A DNA stretch of 46,565 nucleotides, from positions 1-46,565 of IMG/VR virus record IMGVR_UViG_3300023174_000265; one strand, written 5' to 3'. Every line of letters begins with the position of its first letter. Within the stretch, counting starts at the first letter, position 1. Origin of the DNA: a virus. Below, piece after piece: positions 30,472 through 38,057 of this stretch. The notes under the pieces are model-generated. The model saw only the letters and a program-made list of their open reading frames with translations. It had not been told where the DNA came from and made no database searches. Both the position numbers and the translations under genes were made by a program.

Positions 30472-30927
30472 ATGGAAGAAAAAAACAATAAATATCAGTC
30501 AGTATCCGGCAGCGATGCATTTGAAAAAATGCTAAAAAAAGAACAAATGAAGCCAGAGCTCATAGAAGAGGTGATGGAGAAAATCGCCGAAACCTCTGAA
30601 GAGGTCCATAACATTATCTTCGTTTTTACAGATAATGATGTGGCCGTCACTGGCGTGCATGTTCCTAGGTCGGCGCTTAATGGCGAAGACGGCCCGGTCA
30701 TATTTAAGAATTCTAAAGAAAATTCATTAACTGCAGCATTCTCGCGGGAGTACATTGAAGAGAGAATCCTCAGGGCTGATGAAGTGGGAGAGAGAGCGGG
30801 GCTCGGCAGCGTTATCGCCGACCAGGTCTGGATTTCCGAGTTGGAAAAAATAGTTGAAGAGGTTAGAATGAAAATCGAAACGACCCCTCCCAGGAGCTGG
30901 GACGAACTACTAGACGAGGGTAAATAA
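30472..30927 (+). CDS. Hypothetical protein
   Basis: A 151-residue acidic protein, helical with a short beta region (NIIFVFTDNDVAVTGVHVPRSAL). Not recognised. No clear ribosome-binding site. Its TAA shares a base with the ATG of the next gene. Confidence 0.65.
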   Translation: MEEKNNKYQSVSGSDAFEKMLKKEQMKPELIEEVMEKIAETSEEVHNIIFVFTDNDVAVTGVHVPRSALNGEDGPVIFKNSKENSLTAAFSREYIEERILRADEVGERAGLGSVIADQVWISELEKIVEEVRMKIETTPPRSWDELLDEGK

Positions 30928-31619
30928 TGTTGACGGTGGTGGATGAGCTCGGCAATGACGGACCACGTTGGTGGCAAGAGGCTGCCAAGGTTGTGGTTTG
31001 TGAGATTTTTAACGATTACTCGCTCGAGAAGATTATCCATCACCTGGAGTGTCTCGAAGAGGAATGGCAAGAAATGCGAAAAAATGAAGAAAAAGTTATC
31101 TATGCCGCCGGCCAGGTATCTCGAGAATCTCAGAAATATCTGTCGTCCCATTTTGATGGGATGCTCAATAACTTTAAGTTCTTTACTTCTGATGGTCCTT
31201 ATTGGGTTGATGAATGGCGTCAGCTCGGATGTCTAGCTGCGGCTGCGGGAATCAAAAATGGCAATTTTTTGGCAATATCTGAAGACCTGGCTGCCGGCCG
31301 CGCGCATCCAGAAAATGAGAAAAAATCAAGGACCTCCGCGTCAGCTGAATTCGATAGCTGGATGGTGCGCGACTCAATCCTCGAGACATTAATCAAAAAA
31401 CAAAAAGATTACGGTCATGAGAACATCTCAAGGTTTGGTCGATATGGACTACTCGTCCGCACGCACGACAAGCTAGCTCGATTAATTAATCTACAAAAAA
31501 CAAAAAACAATCCAGAGAACGAATCGATAACAGACACGTATACTGATATCGTCGGCTACTCCGCAATCGGCATGATGCTCGAGCGCGGATGGTTCGGGTT
31601 ACCGCTAATCGATTACTAG
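30927..31619 (+). CDS. MazG-like nucleotide pyrophosphohydrolase domain protein (DUF1599 type)
   Basis: 230 residues. The C-terminal part (about 150-228) has KKQKDYGHENISRFGRYGLLVRTHDKLARLINL then ESITDTYTDIVGYSAIGMML: the DUF1599 / all-alpha NTP pyrophosphohydrolase pattern, with the E/D residues that bind Mg. Such phage enzymes cleanse or tune nucleotide pools. The N-terminal 150 residues are unrecognised. The gene's first codons (MLTVVDELG) are a copy of the TTGACGG element. Confidence 0.7.
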   Translation: MLTVVDELGNDGPRWWQEAAKVVVCEIFNDYSLEKIIHHLECLEEEWQEMRKNEEKVIYAAGQVSRESQKYLSSHFDGMLNNFKFFTSDGPYWVDEWRQLGCLAAAAGIKNGNFLAISEDLAAGRAHPENEKKSRTSASAEFDSWMVRDSILETLIKKQKDYGHENISRFGRYGLLVRTHDKLARLINLQKTKNNPENESITDTYTDIVGYSAIGMMLERGWFGLPLIDY

Positions 31620-31648
31620 ACATACAAAAAGAAAGACATACTAGACAC

Positions 31649-32041
31649 ATGAATTATCATGACGGTGGTGGAAGACGCGCATTACAGCTCGGCTGTTTGT
31701 TGGCTGTTGAAGTTATTGGCTCATCTTCTATATATTCTATTTTGGAAAATCATTCTTTTGCTGATGGTCTCTGGTGGTCATTCATGACTTTCACTACTGT
31801 TGGCTATGGTGACCAGTTCCCATCAACGATGATTGGGCGGATGGCTGGGATGGTTCTTGTCGCAACAGCTGTATTCGTGATACTGCCAACGATAACTGCA
31901 GTAATTGCAACGAGAATAATTGGAGATAAAGATAAGTTTACGCACGAGGAACAAGAAGAAATAAAAGACTCGCTGCGTCGAATAGATTCAAAAATATCCA
32001 GATATCAAGCAATCAGGAGTAAGGAAGATACATGGGCATAG
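31649..32041 (+). CDS. Two-TM potassium channel (KcsA-like pore)
   Basis: 130 residues: TM1 (about 13-32), pore helix and selectivity filter LWWSFMTFTTVGYGDQFP with TTVGYGD at 49-55, TM2 (about 62-88), then a charged cytoplasmic tail that looks helical (EEIKDSLRRIDSKISRY). The filter is canonical for K+ channels and the size is that of a minimal tetrameric channel. Start at 31649, because upstream codons overlap the MazG-like gene. Codons 4-9 (HDGGGR) lie in a TGACGGTGGTGGA element. It overlaps the next gene by 10 nt. Confidence 0.85.
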   Translation: MNYHDGGGRRALQLGCLLAVEVIGSSSIYSILENHSFADGLWWSFMTFTTVGYGDQFPSTMIGRMAGMVLVATAVFVILPTITAVIATRIIGDKDKFTHEEQEEIKDSLRRIDSKISRYQAIRSKEDTWA

Positions 32042-32229
32042 TTCTTGGAACAATCATCTATAAAGCCGGCAAACGCCGCGCCAATAAACAAAGAGACAAA
32101 GAAGAGAAAGCTCAAAGAGAGTACGACAACTGGGGCAGCCATGATTCCACCAGTGCAATGCATCAGTACTACAATGGGCACGACGGCCAGGACACGTCAG
32201 CCATGGAGGAGTATTATGCAAATCGATAA
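32032..32229 (+). CDS. Hypothetical hydrophilic protein
   Basis: 65 residues: a short hydrophobic start (MGIVLGTIIYKAGKR), then a charged, Gln/Tyr-rich disordered tail. Overlaps the channel gene and the following gene, so it is translationally coupled to both; a channel accessory role is possible but unproven. Confidence 0.65.
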   Translation: MGIVLGTIIYKAGKRRANKQRDKEEKAQREYDNWGSHDSTSAMHQYYNGHDGQDTSAMEEYYANR

Positions 32230-32470
32230 CCCTGAAGAAGAAGACGCCATCGAGCAGCGCGCAGAATTCGAGAAAAATGCGATTCTCGACCAGGAGGACC
32301 AGATGCAATACAAAATGGAGAATTCTGTAGAAAACAAGAAACCTGATTACCTGGGAGAGCTGGTCACCAAGATTGGCGCATCCGGTGCTGCAGCTAACAA
32401 AATATTCGAAAATTTAGGAATTGCTTACAATTGCATTCAGCTACCTGAGGAGGAAGACAATGAGTTTTAA
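32216..32470 (+). CDS. Hypothetical acidic protein
   Basis: 84 residues, MQIDNPEEEDAIEQRAEFEKN..., acidic and helical. CATGGAGGAGTATT provides the ribosome-binding site for the ATG at 32216, overlapping the previous stop. The end overlaps the next gene. Confidence 0.65.
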   Translation: MQIDNPEEEDAIEQRAEFEKNAILDQEDQMQYKMENSVENKKPDYLGELVTKIGASGAAANKIFENLGIAYNCIQLPEEEDNEF

Positions 32471-32861
32471 ACTTCTTTTTTTACATATTTTGTTCCTGGC
32501 CATCTGGTCCCTCGACTCCAGGTTTCTGGAAAAGAAGAGAATCTGGCGGCGGTACCAAAGAAGTGTGAATAATCAGGAGCGCGCGCATCGACATGAGCTT
32601 GCGCGCATCAACTCTACGTACGTAGACCTGACACACCACGTGACGCTGCGGCCGGCGAAGAGTGCAGAAAAAGAGAATTTCTATGACGTCCAAAACGAGC
32701 TCTGGCCGGATATGGCAAAAATGAAAGAAAACAGGAAAAAATGGGCATACGATGCCGGCCCAAAGTTCGGCTACACCAAGGCTAAGCGCGACGCGTTCTA
32801 CACGCAGATGCGCATCAGCCGCTGGGGCTGGGGCTCAAGCGAGGCCGGCAAGTTCAAGTAA
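32460..32861 (+). CDS. Membrane-anchored hypothetical protein
   Basis: 133 residues: an N-terminal hydrophobic helix (FKLLFLHILFLAIWSL) and a basic soluble domain ending in YAFYTQ-like segments and RWGWGSS. CTGAGGAGGAAGACA precedes the ATG at 32460. Last gene of the channel cluster. Confidence 0.7.
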   Translation: MSFKLLFLHILFLAIWSLDSRFLEKKRIWRRYQRSVNNQERAHRHELARINSTYVDLTHHVTLRPAKSAEKENFYDVQNELWPDMAKMKENRKKWAYDAGPKFGYTKAKRDAFYTQMRISRWGWGSSEAGKFK

Positions 32862-33071
32862 AAGGTAGCCCGGGGGAATCAACACCACCTACCACAACGG
32901 AGACTCAACCCCGGGCCGTGCTTCTTCAGCGATTGGGGAACTGTGCCGAAGGAAGCCCCGCTACCATAGCACTTTCTTTTATTGAAAAGTGCAAGTATTT
33001 GTTTTTATTTAATCGCCGGCTCGAGCTCCGGAAAAAAAATAAAATTTTTCCAGAAAAACCCCTCTACCCGG

Positions 33072-33101
33072 TTGACGGTGGTGGATGAACCCTGCTATGG
33101 T
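33072..33101 (+). promoter_or_regulatory. Promoter in a TTGACGG element
   Basis: TTGACG, 18 bp GTGGTGGATGAACCCTGC, TATGGT. No gene starts nearby; transcription from about 33108 would run into the hairpin at 33250. Confidence 0.5.
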
Positions 33102-33107
33102 GACAAC

Positions 33108-33278
33108 CCATCTAGCCCAATAGGTCTAGGTATCAATGTGACGTCACAATCGCTGAAATCTACACGCTTAAAAACACTTTCCAGAAACGGAAGGTCTAGC
33201 TGAGGACGCCCGCGATTAGTTGGTACAAAATCAAAGGTTTTCCCCCAGACCCCCTTTCCAAAGGGGGCTTCTTCTTTA
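33108..33278 (+). ncRNA. Candidate small RNA
   Basis: About 170 nt between promoter 33072-33101 and the CCCCCTTT/AAAGGGGG hairpin with a CTTCTTCTTT tail. The only reading frame is about 20 codons from a GTG at 33140. Supported only by the signals at the two ends. Confidence 0.3.
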
Positions 33279-33402
33279 ACTTACTACGTTCTTTCTTTAC
33301 GTAGTTAGTAATGTTCTAGTTAACGAAATTAATCCTTTCGTAAGGCTGAAAAAACAAAAACCGTTTTTACCATTTTTGGTACTTACTTTTTTATTTTCAC
33401 TA

Positions 33403-33431
33403 TTGACGGTGGCGGAAGAGCCCGATAGTAT
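33403..33431 (+). promoter_or_regulatory. Promoter in a TTGACGG element, leaderless type
   Basis: TTGACG, 17 bp GTGGCGGAAGAGCCCGA, TAGTAT, then 7 nt to the ATG at 33439. Confidence 0.6.
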
Positions 33432-33438
33432 TAACCCC

Positions 33439-33807
33439 ATGGGGAAGCGCGGTCAATCCGAACACAATAAGTCAAAGACAGCTGCAGCTAAAGAAATACC
33501 AAAAGCACAAAAACAAGAGATATTTGATTTCTGGAAACTTACGTTCAATAAGTCTCGAGTAAGCATGGACGTCAACAGGGAGAACGCACTGGGGTGGGCC
33601 ATCTATACCTACGGCCTAGAAGCCTGTAGGCATGCCATCCTGGGTTGCGCGTCGTCAGCCTTCCATATGGGCCAGAACAAAGCCGGCAAGACATACAACG
33701 GGATAGACTTAATCTTCAGAGACGCTGAACATGTCGAGATGTTCCTAGAGCGCTACGACAAGTCGATAGATACAAGCGCGCGAGATGAATGGATTAATAA
33801 TGGATAA
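33439..33807 (+). CDS. Replication-associated protein, probable
   Basis: 122 residues. The region FDFWKLTFNKSR...RENALGWAIYTYGLEACRHAILGCASSAFHMGQNKAGKTYNGIDLIFRDAEHVEMFLERY matches the C-terminal domain often found in phage replication-initiator or HTH proteins, here without the usual N-terminal HTH. Start at 33439, placed by the promoter; an upstream in-frame start would precede the -10 box. Overlaps the next gene, itself helicase-loader-like. Confidence 0.6.
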   Translation: MGKRGQSEHNKSKTAAAKEIPKAQKQEIFDFWKLTFNKSRVSMDVNRENALGWAIYTYGLEACRHAILGCASSAFHMGQNKAGKTYNGIDLIFRDAEHVEMFLERYDKSIDTSARDEWINNG

Positions 33808-34282
33808 AGCTGAATTAGCCAACCTAGTTGACCAGGTCTTCGCCACGTACAACCAAGAGCTTCCATTAGATGACAAGAGCCGCGTACAGCTCATCTATAA
33901 GTCCTGGTACGACTTACTCCATGACCTGAGCTACGCAGACTGCAAGGAGACCTTCCTTATGCTGGCTACTACTTCCACCTTTATGCCTAAGGCAGGGGAG
34001 ATAAGACGTTCCACAATTAATAGGCATACAAAAATAGGGGAAACAGATGAACCCATTATTGCTTGGGGTAAATTCCAACGGATAATGGAAGACGCTAACG
34101 CAGGTGTGGTGAACCAGCAGGAGCTCCAAGAGGCTCTCATACTCACAGTGCGCAAGCTAGGGTCTGCCGGCGCAGGGATGCATACCAATGGGGACCGAGA
34201 ACACTTCATCCGGGTATATGAAAAGACTGTGATAGAAATAGAAGGAGAGAAATATAAAGTCCCTCTCCGAATTGAGGAATAA
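33800..34282 (+). CDS. Putative replicative helicase loader (G39P-like)
   Basis: 160 residues. SWYDLLHDLSYADCKETFLMLATTSTFMPKAGEIRRSTINR resembles the N-terminal helical domain of phage helicase loaders such as SPP1 G39P; the C-terminal half is helical and unrecognised. Overlaps the preceding gene by 8 nt, supporting a joint role in replication. Remote similarity judged by eye. Confidence 0.5.
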   Translation: MDKAELANLVDQVFATYNQELPLDDKSRVQLIYKSWYDLLHDLSYADCKETFLMLATTSTFMPKAGEIRRSTINRHTKIGETDEPIIAWGKFQRIMEDANAGVVNQQELQEALILTVRKLGSAGAGMHTNGDREHFIRVYEKTVIEIEGEKYKVPLRIEE

Positions 34283-34432
34283 ATGTTTGGCTTTTCTATT
34301 TGGCAATTATTGTTGCTTATTCTTTCTTCTTCTTTTATAGGGTCAGTTGCATACTCCCATAAAAGTTTCCTACATAAAGTGACCCTAATTGGGTTGGTAG
34401 TAGTTGCAATGAGGACATTCATCCTGAACTAA
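34283..34432 (+). CDS. Small membrane protein
   Basis: 49 residues with two hydrophobic segments (WQLLLLILSSSFIGSVAY and VTLIGLVVVAM). It starts directly at the stop of the previous gene (TAAATG), with GAGGAAT as ribosome-binding site. Function unknown. Confidence 0.55.
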   Translation: MFGFSIWQLLLLILSSSFIGSVAYSHKSFLHKVTLIGLVVVAMRTFILN

Positions 34433-34441
34433 ATTCTGGGT

Positions 34442-34609
34442 ATGAAACGTAACCCAGGCCGGCCAGTTGTAATTCCAGAGAAGCCAGTAGTAACGCTTAC
34501 ACTCAGAGTTACAAGAGAGTTCAAACAGAAACTAATCAACCAATCATCAGCTGTTGATTTGACGCTCACCGCCTACATCCAGGCTTTGGTAGAGCGCGAT
34601 GGGGCGTAA
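34442..34609 (+). CDS. Ribbon-helix-helix DNA-binding protein
   Basis: 55 residues: a basic tail MKRNPGRPVVIP, a strand (VTLTLRVT), then two helices (REFKQKLINQSSAV, LTAYIQALVERDG). This is the Arc/CopG fold, a short repressor acting as a dimer. It overlaps the next gene, also RHH-like, by 11 nt. Confidence 0.6.
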   Translation: MKRNPGRPVVIPEKPVVTLTLRVTREFKQKLINQSSAVDLTLTAYIQALVERDGA

Positions 34610-34943
34610 GGCCAGCAAGACAAAATACACAGATAGATGGACAGGAATAACTCTCCGTCTAAAGGGTGATGTAAAAAATCAAATACTAGAAGCTGCAAAT
34701 AAAAAAGGAATATCTGTAAATCAGTTTGTTCTTTATGCAGTATGGGATTTCATTCAGAACGAAAAGGGAATCCCTTCGCCCGGAAATGCGCAGTTTGCTC
34801 TGCCAACAGTGCAAGAAGAAGTGCTTGCGTACTTGCGCGGGGAAACATTAATGAAACCGTGCGGCAAAAAAGATTGCCAACAAATAATTACCCAATTAAA
34901 TGAGATGGACTTTTGTGGGACTTGTAATCTCCGTATTTTGTAA
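34599..34943 (+). CDS. Ribbon-helix-helix protein with C-terminal zinc ribbon
   Basis: 114 residues. WTGITLRLKGDVKNQILEAANKKGISVNQFVLYAVWDFI is an RHH domain. The C-terminus has CGKKDCQQ and CGTCN, a zinc ribbon. The fusion suggests a regulator with a second contact site. Overlap with the smaller RHH gene suggests they may act as a pair. Confidence 0.65.
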   Translation: MGRKASKTKYTDRWTGITLRLKGDVKNQILEAANKKGISVNQFVLYAVWDFIQNEKGIPSPGNAQFALPTVQEEVLAYLRGETLMKPCGKKDCQQIITQLNEMDFCGTCNLRIL

Positions 34944-35020
34944 GTGGTACATACAAGACTAGAAAAAAATTGAAAAAAAAACGCGCGCGCAAACTTTTTG
35001 CCCTTTTTTTGCCTTTCTTT

Positions 35021-35368
35021 TCATCCTCCCCACATCTGTGCCAGTGTAGGTCTAGTAGGTTTTATCTTCCTTCTTCTTTGTTCTGCCGCTAGTTGCCGAC
35101 TCGTCAACCCGGCCCAGACACCGTGCATATCGGCAGGTGGAAACTCCAGTGCGTAATTGAGACACTCCCTTCGAACAGGACATGACTTACAGATGGCTCT
35201 TGCTTGTGCAATGTAGGTAATGTCCTTATGTTGTTTGGGAAACATTAGTTCTGTCTTTCCTTTACATCCTGCTAGTTTGAACCAGTCTTTTCTTTCTATA
35301 TACAAAGACGCAACAGGTGTGGAATCTTTTTTATCCAATTCTTTTTGGGTAATTTTATTACTAGTCAC
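35021..35368 (-). CDS. WhiB-family transcription factor
   Basis: About 115 residues. Four cysteines C35, C60-x2-C63 and C69 (GCKG ... CKSCPVRREC) bind a 4Fe-4S cluster, followed by GVWAGLTSRQ and a basic RRRKIKP tail: all the WhiB features. WhiB proteins work with the primary sigma factor of actinobacteria and occur in their phages, where some block host WhiB2. GTG start at 35368 (AGGAG 10 nt upstream) or TTG at 35374. Confidence 0.9.
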   Translation of the reverse strand: MTSNKITQKELDKKDSTPVASLYIERKDWFKLAGCKGKTELMFPKQHKDITYIAQARAICKSCPVRRECLNYALEFPPADMHGVWAGLTSRQLAAEQRRRKIKPTRPTLAQMWGG

Positions 35369-35477
35369 TTGCAAAAGTCTCCTAAAAAGAGAGCATTCTT
35401 ACTCCCTATAGGTAATTATTACTATGTAATTACTGAAACTCAGTGTCAAGTGGTTTTAGGTATTTGGTAGGTGTGTT

Positions 35478-35711
35478 ATGCTTTCTTTTATGAATGACTT
35501 GTACGCACAAGATAAAAAGACAATCATGATGTACGAACAGGAAGCGCTTAACTTCCTTATGGAGGGGAAGCAAATAACCCATGACGACATTGAGACAACA
35601 ATTGAACAGAGCCCCAAGTACTCACTAGTACAGATGACTGCCAACAACATGTTCCACACCAATAAGAGGCTTACCTGGAGTGATGTAGAGAATAAGAGAA
35701 GCACTCAGTAG
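35478..35711 (+). CDS. Hypothetical protein
   Basis: 77 residues, acidic and helical (MLSFMNDLYAQDKKTIMMYEQEALNFLMEG...). A single rightward gene between leftward ones, divergent from WhiB. GGTAGGTGTGTT precedes the ATG. Confidence 0.7.
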   Translation: MLSFMNDLYAQDKKTIMMYEQEALNFLMEGKQITHDDIETTIEQSPKYSLVQMTANNMFHTNKRLTWSDVENKRSTQ

Positions 35712-35816
35712 TGTTTCTCTCCCCTAGTGTTATTCCCTCTATGTAGGGGTAGGTAACTAAGAGGGATTTAAGAACGTGGATGCTTTAAAATAGCGGCGCG
35801 ATGTTTTCGGCCTTAT

Positions 35817-35948
35817 TCAGTCCTCATCTTGTTTAGTGTTGATTAGGTCTGAATCTTCAGATTCACCCATCTCAAAAAAAAGCCCGAGCGCGACTATCAC
35901 CATGATGATAACAGTGCCGATAATTGGGAAAATCCATACTGGGCTCAT
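35817..35948 (-). CDS. Small membrane protein
   Basis: 43 residues: MSPVWIFPIIGTVIIMVIVALGLFF is one transmembrane helix, followed by an acidic tail. No good ribosome-binding site. It follows the proteasome-like gene on the same strand by 38 nt. Confidence 0.5.
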   Translation of the reverse strand: MSPVWIFPIIGTVIIMVIVALGLFFEMGESEDSDLINTKQDED

Positions 35949-35986
35949 GTTCTAAGAATACCAATATTTCTTTATTTACAAGTTAT

Positions 35987-36607
35987 CTATTTGGTTTTTT
36001 CTTGTCCCTGTACCAGTGTGTGGTACGGAGCACCCGTATATGGGTCGCACTTTGCTGCGATGGACATAGCCTTTATTGCTATCTTTCTTGCAATAGCTAT
36101 TGTTAGCTTTCCTTTTGGCTGTATGGCAGAGAGGGCCCCTATGGCGTATTGAGCCCCAGTGCCCACAGCAAAGACTCCGCTGGAATCAGAAATCCATGAG
36201 TAATCACCGTCAATGATGTATATCGCTCCATTGATAGCCATTACCACCGTAGATGAGTGCTCGGCTATATGAGTCTTGGAGCCATTCTCTGGTAATGCGT
36301 AGCCGTGTGATTCAAAGCATTCCCTTAAACTTGGGATAAATTTAGCTGTAACAAAGTGGTCAAGCTTCTTCCCTCGTAAAGTTGGTGTTGGATTCGGCGG
36401 CGTGAACGCATGATGCAGGATGTTTATTGCTCTTAGGTCGCCGGCAGCTCCGAGGATGAATCTGCCGTTTAGACCGATTTTCCCATTTGATTCTCTGAGG
36501 CTTGCTATCTGCGAAATGAGACCTTCATCGTCGTCCAGTGTTGATATGCGCGAGTCTGCGGTAATAACGCAAAACCCATCACCCTGGATGCCGATAATCG
36601 TTGTCAC
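35987..36607 (-). CDS. Proteasome beta / HslV-like Ntn-hydrolase
   Basis: 206 residues. After the initiator Met it starts TTIIGIQGDGFCVITADSR: a threonine nucleophile, the Asp of ADSR at the usual position 17, then GKIGLNGRFILGAAGDLRA. This is the N-terminal nucleophile fold of 20S proteasome beta or HslV subunits. No ATPase partner is nearby. GTG start overlaps the upstream stop (TAGTG). The 3' end meets an isolated repeat-like sequence (35981-35993). Confidence 0.75.
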   Translation of the reverse strand: MTTIIGIQGDGFCVITADSRISTLDDDEGLISQIASLRESNGKIGLNGRFILGAAGDLRAINILHHAFTPPNPTPTLRGKKLDHFVTAKFIPSLRECFESHGYALPENGSKTHIAEHSSTVVMAINGAIYIIDGDYSWISDSSGVFAVGTGAQYAIGALSAIQPKGKLTIAIARKIAIKAMSIAAKCDPYTGAPYHTLVQGQEKTK

Positions 36608-36846
36608 TAGTCAGAGCCTTCCTCGGTATCCTTTGAGCTTTCATTCTTGTGTGCTTCTTGGAGAAGCGTAGACATAGCCTCGTAAGGGTCGAAACTATCA
36701 CTTGATTTCTCCATAAATTCAAGTGTTGTTTTAGTTAATCCATAGAGCCATTCTCCGTCATCGGTTATACCCATAACTTCGATAAGACCTGCTTCCCTCA
36801 GAAAGTCGAGGTCTTGGATGATTGCTTCATTCCATTCTTCGCTCAT
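36607..36846 (-). CDS. Hypothetical acidic protein
   Basis: 79 residues (MSEEWNEAIIQDLDFLREAGLIEVMGITDDGEWLYGLT...), a small winged-helix-like layout. Start at 36846 overlaps the phosphoesterase stop (ATGA). It links that gene to the proteasome-like one in a single operon. Confidence 0.7.
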   Translation of the reverse strand: MSEEWNEAIIQDLDFLREAGLIEVMGITDDGEWLYGLTKTTLEFMEKSSDSFDPYEAMSTLLQEAHKNESSKDTEEGSD

Positions 36847-38057
36847 GCTCTGTATTCTTCTCCCCTGAATATCCCGTGTCCGCTGTAAATCCACATTGGC
36901 TCATAGAAGAATTCTTCTCCGCCGACGCCAATTGGCTGGTATGTAACTACTCCGAGGCCCTGTTGCCAGTTCTCCGCGCCCTGTAGTAATGGTCTGCCGA
37001 ATTCATCCGAGCCAGACTTTACTGATGGGACTGCTCCGTCAATCCTACATAGGCAACCAGGACTTGCGGCCATGATTGTTCTTGGCCCCTTGTCTGTTCT
37101 CCTTGTTCTGTAGGCATACTCGTTTCTGTGGATATGCCCGTAGATGACTGATATACGCTCGTTGTCCAGATACTTCTTCGTGGTCGAGTTATTTGATACG
37201 ACCTTGTCGCCGTGTACAACCATTAGGTTTGTATTGATGTAGTGGGCAGATTCTGGATATCCAGGCAGGTAATCAACCCCGAAATCATCCATCCTGCATA
37301 GATAAGGAACGGTCATTACCGGCCATTCTGGGCGAAGCTCTCCTGGTTTAATCCCTCTGGTTATTCCGAATGCTGCTTCTGCGTTTGTTTGTATATACCG
37401 AGGTAGTCGCGCTTCGTGGTTTCCAGCAATCCAGGTGATTTTGGCTCGTGGGGCCGCTTCTCTGAGCTGGGCACATAGGTGGGTAGCTCTGTCGATTGCA
37501 GCCTGGGCCAGCATCTTAAATGGAGCCGCTGTTAGATATTTGCCAAATTCTGCAAAATCCAGGTTATCCCCGACCATCACAACCTGGTTAGGGTTCAATT
37601 TTTCGATAACTTTCAAAGCCACCGAGATTGCTTGCTCGTCGTGAATCGGTTCCATCTCGAAAGAATCAAGCGATTTACGGTAGTGACCTATCTGTATATC
37701 AGGTACGATTACAGCGGTCTCCCACCCAGTTGGCTTACTTACTTTTGTCTTTATCTTTTGTACTTGTATTTTGGGTCCCTGAGATATGACTGGCCACTTT
37801 GGACCAGACTCCCATGTAGGTGAAATCCTTATGGCTGTTGTGGTTGAGGATTTCGGTTTTCCGTCTTTATCTGTTGTTGTTCTATGACTCAGACTTATCG
37901 ACGCATCCGCGATGTCTTCAACAGGGATTCCCTTTTCTTTCAGAACGTCCGCGATATCCCCAAGAATCTTCTTTTTTGCAATAGCTGAATCGCTTTCTGC
38001 TTTTAAGGTTTTTAGCCGTGAAGCGAGATTGCTGTTCGGTGTCTTCTTACTTACCAT
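36843..38057 (-). CDS. Calcineurin-like metallophosphoesterase
   Basis: 404 residues. Metal motifs in order: VPDIQIGH (D-x-H-type), VGDNLD, GNHEARL, VVHGDK and YGHIHR. A Lys/Ser-rich, helical N-terminal 110 residues precede the catalytic domain. The family includes nucleases of the SbcD/Mre11 kind and nucleotide phosphatases; the substrate cannot be told from sequence. It overlaps the genes on both sides. Confidence 0.85.
   Translation of the reverse strand: MVSKKTPNSNLASRLKTLKAESDSAIAKKKILGDIADVLKEKGIPVEDIADASISLSHRTTTDKDGKPKSSTTTAIRISPTWESGPKWPVISQGPKIQVQKIKTKVSKPTGWETAVIVPDIQIGHYRKSLDSFEMEPIHDEQAISVALKVIEKLNPNQVVMVGDNLDFAEFGKYLTAAPFKMLAQAAIDRATHLCAQLREAAPRAKITWIAGNHEARLPRYIQTNAEAAFGITRGIKPGELRPEWPVMTVPYLCRMDDFGVDYLPGYPESAHYINTNLMVVHGDKVVSNNSTTKKYLDNERISVIYGHIHRNEYAYRTRRTDKGPRTIMAASPGCLCRIDGAVPSVKSGSDEFGRPLLQGAENWQQGLGVVTYQPIGVGGEEFFYEPMWIYSGHGIFRGEEYRA

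Larger units (their letters stand above)
18771..33421. repeat. Repeat TTGACGGTGGTGGATGAGC, 8 copies
   Basis: Starts at 18771, 22312, 24849, 29312, 30930, 31659, 33072 and 33403, all on the plus strand. First base T or A; GTGG(T/C)GGA(T/A)GA is constant. Two copies act as plausible -35 boxes (33072, 33403); two lie in the first codons of genes (30927, 31649); three precede AGTCTGTACC promoters. Confidence 0.75.
32862..33438. other. Intergenic region with promoter, hairpins and possible small RNA
   Basis: Has GCCCGGGGG/CCCCGGGC arms (32868-32915), TTGACG-N18-TATGGT (33072-33101), a CCCCCTTT/AAAGGGGG hairpin with a pyrimidine tail (33250-33278), a TTACTACGT/ACGTAGTTAGTAA hairpin (33281-33311), and promoter 33403-33431. 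No convincing protein gene. Confidence 0.5.

Noticed and set aside
30495-31151. Leftward 218-residue frame
   Set aside because: Antisense to two well-supported rightward genes; its Ser-rich composition reflects the opposite strand.
33100-33250. A tRNA gene in the intergenic gap
   Set aside because: No acceptor-stem complementarity and no GGTTCRANNCC T-loop are visible; I found no tRNA elsewhere in the window.
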